From Gaiellasilicea sp963705515 (GTDB lineage: Bacteria > Actinomycetota > Thermoleophilia > Gaiellales > Gaiellaceae), in assembly GCA_963705515.1 (NCBI GenBank), contig CAVPJV010000009.1, forward strand, positions 310,001-374,000: a DNA stretch of 64,000 bases. Direction: 5' to 3'. Below the pieces are notes generated by a model, which saw nothing but the letters and a program-made list of their open reading frames with translations, ran no database searches and had not been told where the DNA came from. Position numbers and translations under genes: made by a program. Shown piece by piece: positions 1 through 6,915 of this stretch. Position 1 is the first letter of the stretch. Each line of letters starts with the position of its first letter.

Positions 1-396
1 GGTCAGCTCCTCCCCACCGAGCCGCTTCGAGATCGCCGCCATGAAGCCGGTGGGCACGAGCGCCTCTCGTCTTGCCGTCTCGACCAGTGAGCCGAGCACG
101 GCGGCCGAGTCGACGACCGGATCGGTGTTCGGCATCGCCAGGATCGCGCAGTAGCCGCCGGCCGCCGCCGCCGCCGTGCCGGACGCGATCGTCTCCTCGT
201 CCTCGCGGCCGGGCGAGCGCAGGTGGACGTGCGGGTCGACGAACGCCGGTGCGAGCACGTGCGCCGTGGCCGCGGCCGGGGCGATCGCCGAGATGACGCC
301 GTCGGTCACGGTGACGGCGACGCAGTCGCCGCCGGCGAGCCGACCTTCGAGCACGAGGCTGTCCGAGCGGCCGTTGCGGCAGAAGAGGGTGCTCAC
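1..396 (-). CDS. pyrC: Dihydroorotase, N-terminal part (cut by window edge)
   Basis: The gene starts at GTG 396-394, sharing GTGA with the pyrB stop, and runs off the left edge, leaving 132 codons. Dihydroorotase closes N-carbamoyl-aspartate to dihydroorotate, the third step of UMP synthesis. The translation has the zinc-ligand motif DPHVHLR at about residue 61-67 and the segment AMPNTDPVVDS, both typical of the amidohydrolase-type PyrC. The overlap with pyrB and position behind pyrR place it in the pyr operon, so it should share the PyrR control. No ordinary start competes with the coupled GTG. The remaining two thirds, including the other metal ligands, lie outside the window. Confidence 0.9.
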   Translation of the reverse strand, partial: MSTLFCRNGRSDSLVLEGRLAGGDCVAVTVTDGVISAIAPAAATAHVLAPAFVDPHVHLRSPGREDEETIASGTAAAAAGGYCAILAMPNTDPVVDSAAVLGSLVETARREALVPTGFMAAISKRLGGEELT

Positions 397-1307
397 GCGA
401 CTGCCGCCCGTTCGCGCACGGGGCTCTCGGCGGCCAGAAGGTCGTGGAGCACGGCCATCCGCACCGCGAGCCCTGAGCGCACCTGCTCGAGGATCAGCGA
501 GTCGGGCGAGTCGGCGACGCGGCCGTCGATCTCGACGCCGCGGTTGATCGGCCCGGGGTGCATCACCTTCTGCCCGGGCCGGACGCGCTCCGGCGTCACC
601 CCCCAGCGCGCCGCGTACTCGCGCAGGCTCGGAACGAACGCCGACTCCATCCGCTCGCGCTGCATCCGCAGGACGTAGACGACGTCGGCGTCCGCGATCG
701 CGCCGATCTCGGCCGAGGTCTCACAGCCCATCGCCTCGATTCCGCGCGGGATCAAGGTCGGCGGCCCGACGAGCGTCGTGTGCGCGCCGACGAGCCCGAG
801 CGCCTGGATCAGCGATCGCGCGACGCGGCTGTGCAGGACGTCGCCGACAATCGCGACGTGCAGCCCCTCGAGCTCTCCGAGGGCCGCGCGCATCGTGAAG
901 AGGTCGAGCAGCGCCTGGGTCGGGTGCTGGTGCTTGCCGTCACCGGCGTTCACGACTGCGGCGCCCGAGTAGCGCGCGACGAGCTGCGGCGCGCCGATCT
1001 GCGGGTGCCGGACGACAATCGCGTGCGGGTCGTACTGCGCCAGCGTCAGCACCGTGTCCTTGAGCGACTCGCCCTTGTCGACCGACGAGCCGGCTGCCTT
1101 CAGCGACATCACGTCGGCCGAGAGCCGCTTCGCCGCCAGCTCGAAGCTGGACGACGTGCGGGTCGAGGACTCGAAGAAGAGGCTGAGCACCAGCTTCCCC
1201 TGCAGCGTCGGCAGCTTCTCGTCCACGCCCTGGAGCGCCCCGGCCGTCTCGAGGATCCGCTCGACGTCGTCGCGGGTCAGGTCACCGATCGAGAGCAGGT
1301 GCCTCAT
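393..1307 (-). CDS. pyrB: Aspartate carbamoyltransferase catalytic subunit
   Basis: This 304-aa protein condenses carbamoyl phosphate with aspartate, the committed step of pyrimidine synthesis. The carbamoyl-phosphate binding motif FFESSTRTSSSFELAAKRL lies near residues 44-62, HPTQALLDLFT near 127 and the aspartate-side MHPGPINRGVEI near 250. The length matches the family (about 300-310 aa). It starts at ATG 1307, overlapping the pyrR stop by four bases (ATGA), and its stop overlaps the pyrC start, so the three genes are translationally coupled. No pyrI regulatory subunit is seen, as usual for organisms using PyrR control. Confidence 0.96.
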   Translation of the reverse strand: MRHLLSIGDLTRDDVERILETAGALQGVDEKLPTLQGKLVLSLFFESSTRTSSSFELAAKRLSADVMSLKAAGSSVDKGESLKDTVLTLAQYDPHAIVVRHPQIGAPQLVARYSGAAVVNAGDGKHQHPTQALLDLFTMRAALGELEGLHVAIVGDVLHSRVARSLIQALGLVGAHTTLVGPPTLIPRGIEAMGCETSAEIGAIADADVVYVLRMQRERMESAFVPSLREYAARWGVTPERVRPGQKVMHPGPINRGVEIDGRVADSPDSLILEQVRSGLAVRMAVLHDLLAAESPVRERAAVA

Positions 1308-1891
1308 GACTTCTCCTCCGGTGCGCCGACGAGCAGGATCCGGTCGGCGCCGTCGGTCTCGGCGAGCTCGACCTGGATCCGCTCGCTCCGCGCCGTCGGC
1401 AGGTTCTTGCCGACGTAGTCGGGCCGGATCGGCAGCTCGCGATGGCCCCGGTCGACGATGACGGCGAGCTGCACGCGCGCGGGCCGCCCGCGCTCGAACA
1501 GCGTCTCGATCGCGGCCCGGATCGTCCGGCCGGTGTAGAGGACGTCGTCGACCAGGATCACCGTCATCCCACGAAGCTCGAAATCGAGCGTCGTCGCGTG
1601 GACGACCGGCTGCTCGCGTCCCGCGACTGCATCGTCGCGGTGGAAGGTGATGTCGACGGCGCCGAGATCGATCTCCTCCCCGCTCCGCTCCTCGATCAGC
1701 GCGGCGAGGCGCTCTGCGATCGGGACGCCGCGGGTGTGGATGCCGACGAGCGCGATCCGGCCGAGGTCGTCGTTGCGCTCGATGATCTCGTGGGCGATGC
1801 GCGAGAGCGTGCGCTCGAGACCCTCCGCATCGAGAAGGACCTTGCCCAGGAGTGTCTTGCCCGCTTGGCGGTCGGGGGAGTGCGTGCTCAT
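1304..1891 (-). CDS. pyrR: PyrR bifunctional regulator / uracil phosphoribosyltransferase
   Basis: PyrR binds an RNA hairpin in pyr mRNA when UMP is high, lowering pyr expression, and has some uracil phosphoribosyltransferase activity. The 195-aa product carries the PRPP-binding signature VILVDDVLYTGRT at residues 111-123 and the typical IHTRGVPIAERL segment at about 51-62. It is the first gene of the operon and overlaps pyrB by ATGA. The start is ATG 1891 preceded by the Shine-Dalgarno AAGGAAG (1902-1896). The N-terminal ten residues are an unconserved tail. A PyrR-type binding loop sits directly upstream of this ribosome binding site. Confidence 0.95.
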   Translation of the reverse strand: MSTHSPDRQAGKTLLGKVLLDAEGLERTLSRIAHEIIERNDDLGRIALVGIHTRGVPIAERLAALIEERSGEEIDLGAVDITFHRDDAVAGREQPVVHATTLDFELRGMTVILVDDVLYTGRTIRAAIETLFERGRPARVQLAVIVDRGHRELPIRPDYVGKNLPTARSERIQVELAETDGADRILLVGAPEEKS

Positions 1892-1903
1892 TCCACTTCC
1901 TTT

Positions 1904-1921
1904 CCGGCCTCTCGGGACCGG
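1904..1921 (-). promoter_or_regulatory. PyrR-binding RNA hairpin in the pyr leader
   Basis: On the minus strand a 6-bp stem (1921-1916 with 1909-1904) closes the hexaloop CCGAGA. The upper part reads GGTC-CCGAGA-GGCC, which fits the PyrR binding-loop pattern known from Bacillus and Mycobacterium (loop CNGNGA flanked by a UC and GG pair). The pyrR Shine-Dalgarno begins one base after the stem. The layout suggests PyrR-UMP blocks ribosome loading on pyrR rather than acting through a terminator, for which there is no room. Confidence 0.75.
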
Positions 1922-1939
1922 GTTAAAGGGTCGGACGCA

Positions 1940-1945
1940 ATCCTA
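1940..1945 (-). promoter_or_regulatory. -10 box of the pyr operon
   Basis: TAGGAT on the minus strand, with a predicted transcription start near 1933, gives a leader of about 40 nt that is just long enough to hold the PyrR hairpin and the ribosome binding site. No clear -35 was found. Confidence 0.5.
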
Positions 1946-1971
1946 GCGCGCCCGGCGGACGAAGCGAAGGA

Positions 1972-2184
1972 TCAAACTTCGGGCGTGGTCTCCTCGTCGG
2001 CGGGCGCGAGCTCGATCACGTCCTGCGCCGACTCGACCGCTTCCTCGGGGACGAGGATCTTGAGCGCGTCCGAGTCGTCGTCCTGGGTGATCTCCGACTC
2101 GATGCCCGCGTCCTCGAGGAGCGCCTGAATCTCTTCTGCCTCGGTGGCGTCGTCCGCCAGCGCGACCTGCACCATCTCGGTCAT
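1972..2184 (-). CDS. DUF2007-like small signal-transducing-type protein
   Basis: A 70-aa acidic protein of the DUF2007 type (putative signal transducing protein). The fold pattern beta-alpha-beta-beta-alpha is visible in MTEMVQVALADDATEAEEIQ, then GIESEITQDDDSDALKILVP. These domains move between being free-standing and fused; the function is not established. Its ATG at 2184 overlaps the rnz stop (ATGA), so it is the second gene of an rnz operon. The C-terminus is very acidic (ADEETTPEV). The stop lies 26 bases before the pyr -10 box, so pyr transcription starts immediately downstream. Confidence 0.75.
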   Translation of the reverse strand: MTEMVQVALADDATEAEEIQALLEDAGIESEITQDDDSDALKILVPEEAVESAQDVIELAPADEETTPEV

Positions 2185-3158
2185 GGGCCGGAGGGTACTT
2201 CAGCCCGCGGCAGGCGTGCGCCGCGCTTCACGAGCTCGGGGCTACCCCGTTCGGGGAACGGCACGTCGATCAGGTCGAAGTCGCGCGGGACGACGGTGTC
2301 CGGGAAGACGGTGCGGGCCTCGCGCTCGACGTCGCCGCCGCCGTAGCGGCTGGAGCTGTGTGTCAGCGCAAGCAGGCGGACGCTTGCGTCCTTGGCCACT
2401 CGCGCCGCCTCGAGCGCGGTCGAGTGCTCGGTCTCGGCCGCCCGCTCGGCCTCGTCCTCGCAGAACGTCGCCTCGTGAACGAGTACGTCGGCGCCGTACG
2501 CGGCCTCGACGACGAGGTCGGACGGTGCCGTGTCTCCGGTGAGCACGACCTTGCGGCCGGGCCGCGCCTCGCCCAGTACCTCGCCGGGGGTGACGACGCG
2601 CCCGTCCACGAGCGTCACCGGCTCGCCGTTCTGCAGCGCGCCGCGCTCCCGGCCGGGCGGAACGCCGAGCGCGTCGGCGGCCTCGACGTCGAAGCGGCCG
2701 GGGCGCACTTCCTCGACGAGCGCGTAGCCGATCGCGTCGCGCCCGTGACGAGCCGGGAACGTGCGCAGGTCGTAGCCCTCGCGTGGGAGCACCGCGTCGG
2801 GCGCCAGCTCGACGACGGCCACCTCGAAGGTGAGCCGGCCGAAGATCCGGCGCAGCGACTGGTACAGCTCGTCGAGGCCGCGCGGACCGTAGAGCGTCAG
2901 CGGCAGCTCGCGGCCGCGCAGGCCGAACGTCTTCAGCATTCCGGGCAGGCCGAGGAAGTGGTCGGCGTGGAAATGCGTCAGGAAGATCTCCTGCAGGTCG
3001 ATGAGGCCGAGATCGGAGCGCAGCAGCTGCCGCTGTGTCCCCTCGCCGCAGTCGATCAGCAGCCGCTCCCCGCCGCGCCGCACGAGCGTGGCCGAGGGAC
3101 CGCGCCGCGCGGTCGGCATCGAGCCTGCGGTGCCCAGGAAGACGACGTCGAGATCCAC
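2181..3158 (-). CDS. rnz: Ribonuclease Z (tRNA 3'-processing endonuclease)
   Basis: This 325-aa metallo-beta-lactamase-fold nuclease removes 3' trailers from tRNA precursors. The signature HFHADH lies at residues 62-67 and the entry motif GTAGSMPTARRGPSA near 9-23. LTGDTAPS near 207, HEATF near 225 and a late ALTHSSSRY supply the other metal ligands. The length is normal for the short form (about 300-330 aa). The start GTG 3158 is chosen because a -10 box TAGACT (3170-3165) lies six bases upstream, leaving no room for a leader. It is followed by the DUF2007-like gene with an ATGA overlap. Confidence 0.94.
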   Translation of the reverse strand: MDLDVVFLGTAGSMPTARRGPSATLVRRGGERLLIDCGEGTQRQLLRSDLGLIDLQEIFLTHFHADHFLGLPGMLKTFGLRGRELPLTLYGPRGLDELYQSLRRIFGRLTFEVAVVELAPDAVLPREGYDLRTFPARHGRDAIGYALVEEVRPGRFDVEAADALGVPPGRERGALQNGEPVTLVDGRVVTPGEVLGEARPGRKVVLTGDTAPSDLVVEAAYGADVLVHEATFCEDEAERAAETEHSTALEAARVAKDASVRLLALTHSSSRYGGGDVEREARTVFPDTVVPRDFDLIDVPFPERGSPELVKRGARLPRAEVPSGP

Positions 3159-3164
3159 GCCGCC

Positions 3165-3170
3165 AGTCTA
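3165..3170 (-). promoter_or_regulatory. -10 box for leaderless rnz mRNA
   Basis: TAGACT lies six bases before the GTG start of rnz. Transcription should begin at or within a base or two of the start codon. Confidence 0.5.
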
Positions 3171-3181
3171 GGAGGGCCTGG

Positions 3182-3418
3182 CTACGGGAGGACGAGCACC
3201 TGGCCGGGGACGATCGTCGCCCTGCTCAGGCCGTTTCGCTCCTTGATCTCCCAGACGCCCTGGCGAGGGTCGTTGTACCCGCTCGCCGCGATCGACCAGA
3301 GCGTGTCGTACGGCTGCACGACGTAGCGCCGCTCCGGCCCTGACGCATCGGAGGATCGAGCGAACGCGGCCCAGAGGAAGATGCCGACCGCCGCGAGGAT
3401 GAGAACGCGTCCGAACAT
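3182..3418 (-). CDS. SOS-controlled LysM membrane protein, YneA-like division suppressor candidate
   Basis: The 78-aa product has one N-terminal membrane helix (LILAAVGIFLWAAFA, about residues 5-19) and a C-terminal LysM domain (YVVQPYDTLWSIAASGYNDP ... VPGQVLVLP). That is the architecture of YneA of Bacillus and of the LysM proteins near lexA in actinobacteria, which halt division during DNA damage. The first in-frame ATG (3442) is upstream of any possible transcript start. ATG 3418 lies nine bases after the -10 box and inside the second LexA box, so a leaderless mRNA starting at or just before 3418 is the best reading. lexA itself is not in the window. The role in division is inferred from architecture and the two LexA boxes. 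Confidence 0.82.
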   Translation of the reverse strand: MFGRVLILAAVGIFLWAAFARSSDASGPERRYVVQPYDTLWSIAASGYNDPRQGVWEIKERNGLSRATIVPGQVLVLP

Positions 3419-3425
3419 GTGTTCG
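3412..3425. promoter_or_regulatory. LexA (SOS) box covering the LysM gene start
   Basis: CGAACATGTGTTCG matches the actinobacterial LexA pattern CGAAC-N4-GTTCG. It covers the predicted transcription start and the ATG at 3418, so LexA bound here should block transcription initiation. Confidence 0.85.
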
Positions 3426-3435
3426 CCATGATGCA

Positions 3436-3449
3436 CGAACACGTGTTCG
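3436..3449. promoter_or_regulatory. LexA (SOS) box in the promoter spacer
   Basis: CGAACACGTGTTCG is a perfect palindrome of the LexA type. It sits between the -35 TTGACA (minus strand 3456-3451) and the -10 CATCAT (3433-3428, 17-base spacer). The centre is 24 bases from the second box. Confidence 0.88.
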
Positions 3450-3450
3450 C

Positions 3451-3456
3451 TGTCAA
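3451..3456 (-). promoter_or_regulatory. -35 element of the SOS promoter
   Basis: Consensus TTGACA on the minus strand, 17 bases before CATCAT (3433-3428). The element overlaps the stop codon of the upstream 58-aa gene. Confidence 0.7.
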
Positions 3457-3629
3457 GTCGAGTCGCGGCGAGCGGCTCGGCGGGCTCTCAGGATCGCGAC
3501 CAGAACAACGAGCGTGAGCGCAAGGGCGACGACGGACAGGCCGATCGAGACGCCGTCGTGGGGGACGAGCCACGCAGCGAGCAGCAGCGGCACGATGACG
3601 AGCGCAGCCTTGCGGTGATCGGTGAGCAT
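3453..3629 (-). CDS. Small two-helix membrane protein, unknown function
   Basis: A 58-aa open frame starts at ATG 3629 and ends at TGA 3453. Two hydrophobic stretches (AALVIVPLLLAAWLV and VSIGLSVVALALTLVVLVA) are separated by a short loop PHDG, and the C-terminus is strongly basic (LRARRAARRDST), so it should be a hairpin membrane protein with a cytoplasmic tail. A GGAG lies just one base before the ATG, which is a poor spacing. It lies between the dgcN end and the SOS-controlled LysM gene, and its stop overlaps the LysM -35 box. I recognise no family. Confidence 0.5.
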   Translation of the reverse strand: MLTDHRKAALVIVPLLLAAWLVPHDGVSIGLSVVALALTLVVLVAILRARRAARRDST

Positions 3630-3638
3630 GCTCCGACT

Positions 3639-4667
3639 CTAGAGCGCTGCGAGGACAGCGTCGAGGAGCCGGTCGGCGCCGAAGCGCACCGGATCGTCGG
3701 CCGTCACGCCGGTCTCCGCCTCCGCCCGGGCCATAGCAGCGCGTGCGGCGTCCTCCGAGAGGTCCCGCGTGTTCAGCGCGATCGCCGCCACGCGGGCCTT
3801 ACGGGCGGGGAGCGAGATCCACTCGTGCAGCTCGACGAGCTCGGGCAGCGGCAGCAGCGGGTGGCCGGGATAGCCCTCGACCTCGGTCGTGCCGGCCTGG
3901 TGGCAGAGGACGAAGGCGTGCGGCGCCGAGCCGTGGATGAGGCCGAGCGTCACCCCCGAGTAGGCGGGATGCATGACCGCACCCTGGCCCTCGACGAAGA
4001 GCAGCTCGCCGCCACGCTCGTGCCCCTCGACGACGAGACGCTCGGCCGCGCCCGCGATGAAGTCCGAGACGACGGCGTCGACGGCGATCCCCCAGCCCGC
4101 GATCGCGATCCCGGTCTGCCCGGTCGGGACGAATCGCGACGCCAGTCCGCGCGCTCTCGCGGCCCGGTCGAGCTCGAGCGACACCGTCATCTTCCCGATC
4201 GCGCAGTCGGAGCCGACGGTGAGCACGTTTCTCGTCGGCTGCTCGAGATTCGCGCCGGTGGGCACGTTCAGGTCGGCGGGCGGGCGGCGCAGGTCGCGGA
4301 GCTCCACACCGTGTCGGGCTGCGAGCGGGCTCAGCTCCTCGTCGTCGCGCAGGAACTCGTGCAGGCCGTTCTCGACGTTGAGACCGCTCGAGACGGCCGT
4401 CTTCAACACCTCGCGCCACGCGGGCGGAAAGCGCCCGCCCGCGGTGGCGACGCCGACGAGCGCGGTCGTCGGCTCGTAGCGGAGGGTCTCCTCGACCGAG
4501 CCGACGATCGGGACGCCGCCCTGGGTCTCCCCCGCTCTGGTCGAGTCGAGGATCGCGACGACCGGACGCTCGCCGTAGGCGAGGACGCCGCGCGCGGTCT
4601 TGCCGTAGTGCGGGTCGCCCGAGAAGCCCTCGGCAAGGATGACCAGCCGCTCAGGCTCGCTCGACAC
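3639..4667 (-). CDS. dgcN: DUF1611 protein, DgcN-type D-glutamate N-acetyltransferase candidate
   Basis: The 342-aa protein matches the DUF1611 family: an N-terminal Rossmann-like domain (LVILAEGFSGDPHYGKTARG) and a C-terminal P-loop domain with TVGSDCAIGKMT near residue 150. Members paired with an enolase-superfamily epimerase were shown in marine bacteria to be DgcN, which acetylates D-glutamate using acetyl-CoA. Here the partner gene lies directly upstream and overlaps by 17 bases, the same pairing. The start GTG 4667 is inside the dgcA stop region. Without the pairing I would only call it DUF1611. Confidence 0.75.
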   Translation of the reverse strand: MSSEPERLVILAEGFSGDPHYGKTARGVLAYGERPVVAILDSTRAGETQGGVPIVGSVEETLRYEPTTALVGVATAGGRFPPAWREVLKTAVSSGLNVENGLHEFLRDDEELSPLAARHGVELRDLRRPPADLNVPTGANLEQPTRNVLTVGSDCAIGKMTVSLELDRAARARGLASRFVPTGQTGIAIAGWGIAVDAVVSDFIAGAAERLVVEGHERGGELLFVEGQGAVMHPAYSGVTLGLIHGSAPHAFVLCHQAGTTEVEGYPGHPLLPLPELVELHEWISLPARKARVAAIALNTRDLSEDAARAAMARAEAETGVTADDPVRFGADRLLDAVLAAL

Positions 4668-5655
4668 CGAGTCCCGGTCTCTCGGATGGCACCTGCACGC
4701 CGTCGGTGAAGGCGACGCCCGGCCACGGGTCGTCGGCGATCAGGAGGTTCCCGTCGAGGTCGACGTGGTCGCAGAGCGGCGCGACGACGCACCCCGCCGC
4801 GATCCCGAGGCCCGACTCGATCATGCAGCCGACCATGACCCCGAGCCCGAGCGCTCGCGCGGCGTGCGCCATCCGGATCGCCTCGCGGATCCCGCCCGAC
4901 TTCGCCAGCTTGATGTTGATCCCATGGGCGATCTCGGCACAGGCGGCGACGCTGTCGAGCCGGTGGCAGTCCTCGTCGACGTAGATCGGGAGCGGCGAGC
5001 GCTGCTTCAGCGTCCGCCCGCCCTCGTCGCCGGCGCGGAGCGGCTGCTCGCAGTACTGAACCCCGAGCTCCTGCAGCTGCGGCAGCGCGTCGAGCGCCTC
5101 GTCGAGCGACCACCACTCGTTGACGTCGACCTGGAGCGGCAGCTCGGTCACTCCGCGGACGGCGCGGACGCGATCGACGTCGAGGCCGTCGCCGCCGCCG
5201 AGCTTGAGCTTCAGCCGCCGGAAGCGCGGCGCCGCCTTCTCCGCCCGCCGTGCCATGTCGTCCGGATCGCCGAGCCAGACCGTCCACGATGTCGGCGGGC
5301 CGGTCCGCGGCAGGCCGAGCAGCTTCCAGACCGGGACGCCGAGCAGCTTGGCCTGCACGTCGTGGAGAGCGCCGTCGAGCGCCGCCCGGGCCGCATTCTC
5401 CCCCGGCGGCAGGCGCGCCTCGATCTGCTCGAGCGCAAACGGGTCGTCGCCGAGATCGGCCGACGCCGCCTCGAGGTACGCGAGTGCGGACTCGCCGGAC
5501 TCGTCGTAGCGCTCGATCGGCGCACCCTCGCCGAAACCGGTGACGCCGTCGTGGCTGAGCTCGACCTGGACGACGTCGTCCTCGTCGCTCGACTCGCGCG
5601 AGATCACGAACGTTTCGGCGAGCTGCAGGGTGGCGATCCTGGCGGCGAGCTCCAC
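4651..5655 (-). CDS. dgcA: Enolase-superfamily epimerase, DgcA-type N-acetyl-D-glutamate racemase candidate
   Basis: A 334-aa muconate-cycloisomerase-like member of the enolase superfamily. Visible features are the catalytic lysine pair in RLKLKLGG (about 157), metal ligands in LQVDVNEWW, YCEQPL and YVDEDCH, and the second-side lysine in NIKLAKSGGI. Such proteins are dipeptide epimerases or, when paired with DUF1611 DgcN, racemases converting N-acetyl-D-Glu to N-acetyl-L-Glu. The start GTG 5655 follows the -10 box TAGGCT (5667-5662) by six bases. Together the pair would turn D-Glu, likely from peptidoglycan, into a normal metabolite. L-Ala-D/L-Glu epimerase is the main alternative. Confidence 0.75.
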   Translation of the reverse strand: MELAARIATLQLAETFVISRESSDEDDVVQVELSHDGVTGFGEGAPIERYDESGESALAYLEAASADLGDDPFALEQIEARLPPGENAARAALDGALHDVQAKLLGVPVWKLLGLPRTGPPTSWTVWLGDPDDMARRAEKAAPRFRRLKLKLGGGDGLDVDRVRAVRGVTELPLQVDVNEWWSLDEALDALPQLQELGVQYCEQPLRAGDEGGRTLKQRSPLPIYVDEDCHRLDSVAACAEIAHGINIKLAKSGGIREAIRMAHAARALGLGVMVGCMIESGLGIAAGCVVAPLCDHVDLDGNLLIADDPWPGVAFTDGVQVPSERPGLGVERA

Positions 5656-5661
5656 CGGCCA

Positions 5662-5667
5662 AGCCTA
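5662..5667 (-). promoter_or_regulatory. -10 box for leaderless dgcA-dgcN mRNA
   Basis: TAGGCT on the minus strand lies six bases before GTG 5655. Confidence 0.5.
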
Positions 5668-5677
5668 CTCGGGACGA

Positions 5678-5706
5678 TTGAAGGCGCTCTCCTTCGGTCA
5701 TAGTCT
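5678..5706 (+). promoter_or_regulatory. Promoter of the secreted metalloprotease gene
   Basis: TTGAAG (5678-5683) and TAGTCT (5701-5706) are 17 bases apart. Unlike most promoters here, this transcript has a leader of about 27 nt with a Shine-Dalgarno AGGAGAG (5731-5737). Confidence 0.6.
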
Positions 5707-5739
5707 CGTGCGTATAGGCACACACGACGAAGGAGAGAG

Positions 5740-6672
5740 ATGAAACGACTCCTTGCACTTGCAGCCGGCTTGCTCGCGCTGCTCGCGGCGACCGCCGCGC
5801 CGACGAGCGCAGCGCCCGCCTCCGCCGTGGCCGACCCACTCTGCGTCTCGCCCTTCAGCAGCCTCTCCCGGCTCGCTCCCGCTTCGAGCGCAGCACGGGG
5901 CAAGGGCATGCGCGAGCCGGTACTCCGCCTCGGCCCGGCCGACAGCGAGATCCCGGGCGACAACGCCGCCGCCAAGAAGGGCGGCCTCATCGGCGTCGAC
6001 ATCCCCGTCTTCGTCCATGTCGTCACCGACGGCGCCGCCGGCGTCGTCTCCGACGCGACGATCACGCACCAGCTGGCGATCCTCAATCTCGCCTTCAGCG
6101 GCTTCTACGGCGGCGTCGACTCGGGCTTCCGCTTCCGGCTGAAGGGTGTCGACCGGACGAACAACCCGGCCTGGTACGCCGCGGGACCGGAGACCCCGGA
6201 GGAGCGCGCGATGAAGAAGGCGCTCAAGCGCGGCGGGGCGGCGGCGCTCAATCTGTACACGACGAGCGGCGAGCTCTACCTCGGCTGGGCGTACTTCCCG
6301 AAGATTGTCTCGACGAAGGACCGTGTGCTCGACGGCGTCGTGATCGACTACCGCTCGATGCCGGGCGGCGAGTACGGGACGGACTTCTCGCTCGGGCAGA
6401 CCGCCACGCATGAGGTCGGCCACTGGCTCGGGCTCTACCACACGTTCGAGCGCGGCTGCGACGCGCCGGGAGACCGGATCGACGACACGCCCTACGAGCT
6501 CGATCCCACGAGCGGGTGCCCCGAGGGGAAGGACACCTGCCGTAAGCCGGGCCTCGACCCGATCCACAACTACATGGACTACTCGTTCGACAGCTGCTAC
6601 GAGGAATTCACAAGCAACCAGTCCGGCCGCATGAGCCGCCAGTACGACCACTGGCGCTCGCGGGACAACTGA
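5740..6672 (+). CDS. Secreted M43-family (pappalysin-like) zinc metalloprotease
   Basis: The 310-aa protein has a signal peptide (MKRLLALAAGLLALLAATAA ... PTSA) and a zinc-binding motif HEVGH at 224-228 with the third ligand H234 in GLYHTF, the extended signature of M43B metallopeptidases. Conserved downstream segments are CDAPGDRIDDTPYE, a cysteine-rich loop and NYMDYS (the Met-turn) near the C-terminus. It should be exported and active outside the cell; the substrate is unknown. AGGAGAG precedes ATG 5740. A strong hairpin follows the stop. No neighbour suggests a specific partner. Confidence 0.9.
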   Translation: MKRLLALAAGLLALLAATAAPTSAAPASAVADPLCVSPFSSLSRLAPASSAARGKGMREPVLRLGPADSEIPGDNAAAKKGGLIGVDIPVFVHVVTDGAAGVVSDATITHQLAILNLAFSGFYGGVDSGFRFRLKGVDRTNNPAWYAAGPETPEERAMKKALKRGGAAALNLYTTSGELYLGWAYFPKIVSTKDRVLDGVVIDYRSMPGGEYGTDFSLGQTATHEVGHWLGLYHTFERGCDAPGDRIDDTPYELDPTSGCPEGKDTCRKPGLDPIHNYMDYSFDSCYEEFTSNQSGRMSRQYDHWRSRDN

Positions 6673-6681
6673 TCGTGCTCA

Positions 6682-6713
6682 GGCCTGGGCCGGCTTCACC
6701 GCCGGCCCGGGCC
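6682..6713 (+). terminator. Terminator-like hairpin after the metalloprotease
   Basis: A GC-rich inverted repeat (GGCCTGGGCCGGC, loop TTCACC, GCCGGCCCGGGCC) with near-perfect pairing. There is no T-tract, as is common in high-GC actinobacteria. Confidence 0.6.
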
Positions 6714-6715
6714 GC

Positions 6716-6721
6716 TACACT
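6716..6721 (+). promoter_or_regulatory. -10 box for tRNA-Arg
   Basis: TACACT ends 11 bases before the mature tRNA 5' end. Confidence 0.5.
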
Positions 6722-6732
6722 CACGGCTCCCC

Positions 6733-6805
6733 GCGCCCGTAGCTCAGGGGATAGAGCGTTCGCCTCCGGAGCGAAAGGTCGCACGTTCGAATCGTGCCGG
6801 GCGCA
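6733..6805 (+). tRNA. tRNA-Arg (anticodon CCG)
   Basis: The 73-nt cloverleaf has acceptor stem GCGCCCG/CGGGCGC with discriminator A, D arm GCTCAGGGGATAGAGC, anticodon stem TTCGC/GCGAA with loop CTCCGGA (anticodon CCG, reading CGG), and T arm around GTTCGAATC. The 3' CCA is not encoded. Confidence 0.96.
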
Positions 6806-6823
6806 TGGTCTTCCGTCGCATGC

Positions 6824-6854
6824 AGACCCCTGAAGGAGGCCGCTTCGCGGCCTC
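6824..6854 (+). repeat. Short palindromic repeat copy 1, with a hairpin behind tRNA-Arg
   Basis: AGACCCCTGAAGG (6824-6836) is followed by the perfect 8-bp hairpin GAGGCCGC-TTC-GCGGCCTC (6836-6854). The core AGACCCCTGAAGG..GCTTCGC recurs at 55883 and in modified form inside ogt near 57234. The hairpin may also terminate the tRNA transcript. Confidence 0.5.
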
Positions 6855-6900
6855 GGGTGACTGCCCCAGGCGCTGCCTTTGCGAGCCGCCGAGAACGCTG

Positions 6901-6906
6901 TAGGTT
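6901..6906 (+). promoter_or_regulatory. -10 box for the membrane-protein pair
   Basis: TAGGTT ends nine bases before GTG 6916, giving a leaderless or near-leaderless mRNA. Confidence 0.45.
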
Positions 6907-6915
6907 CTCCACGCG

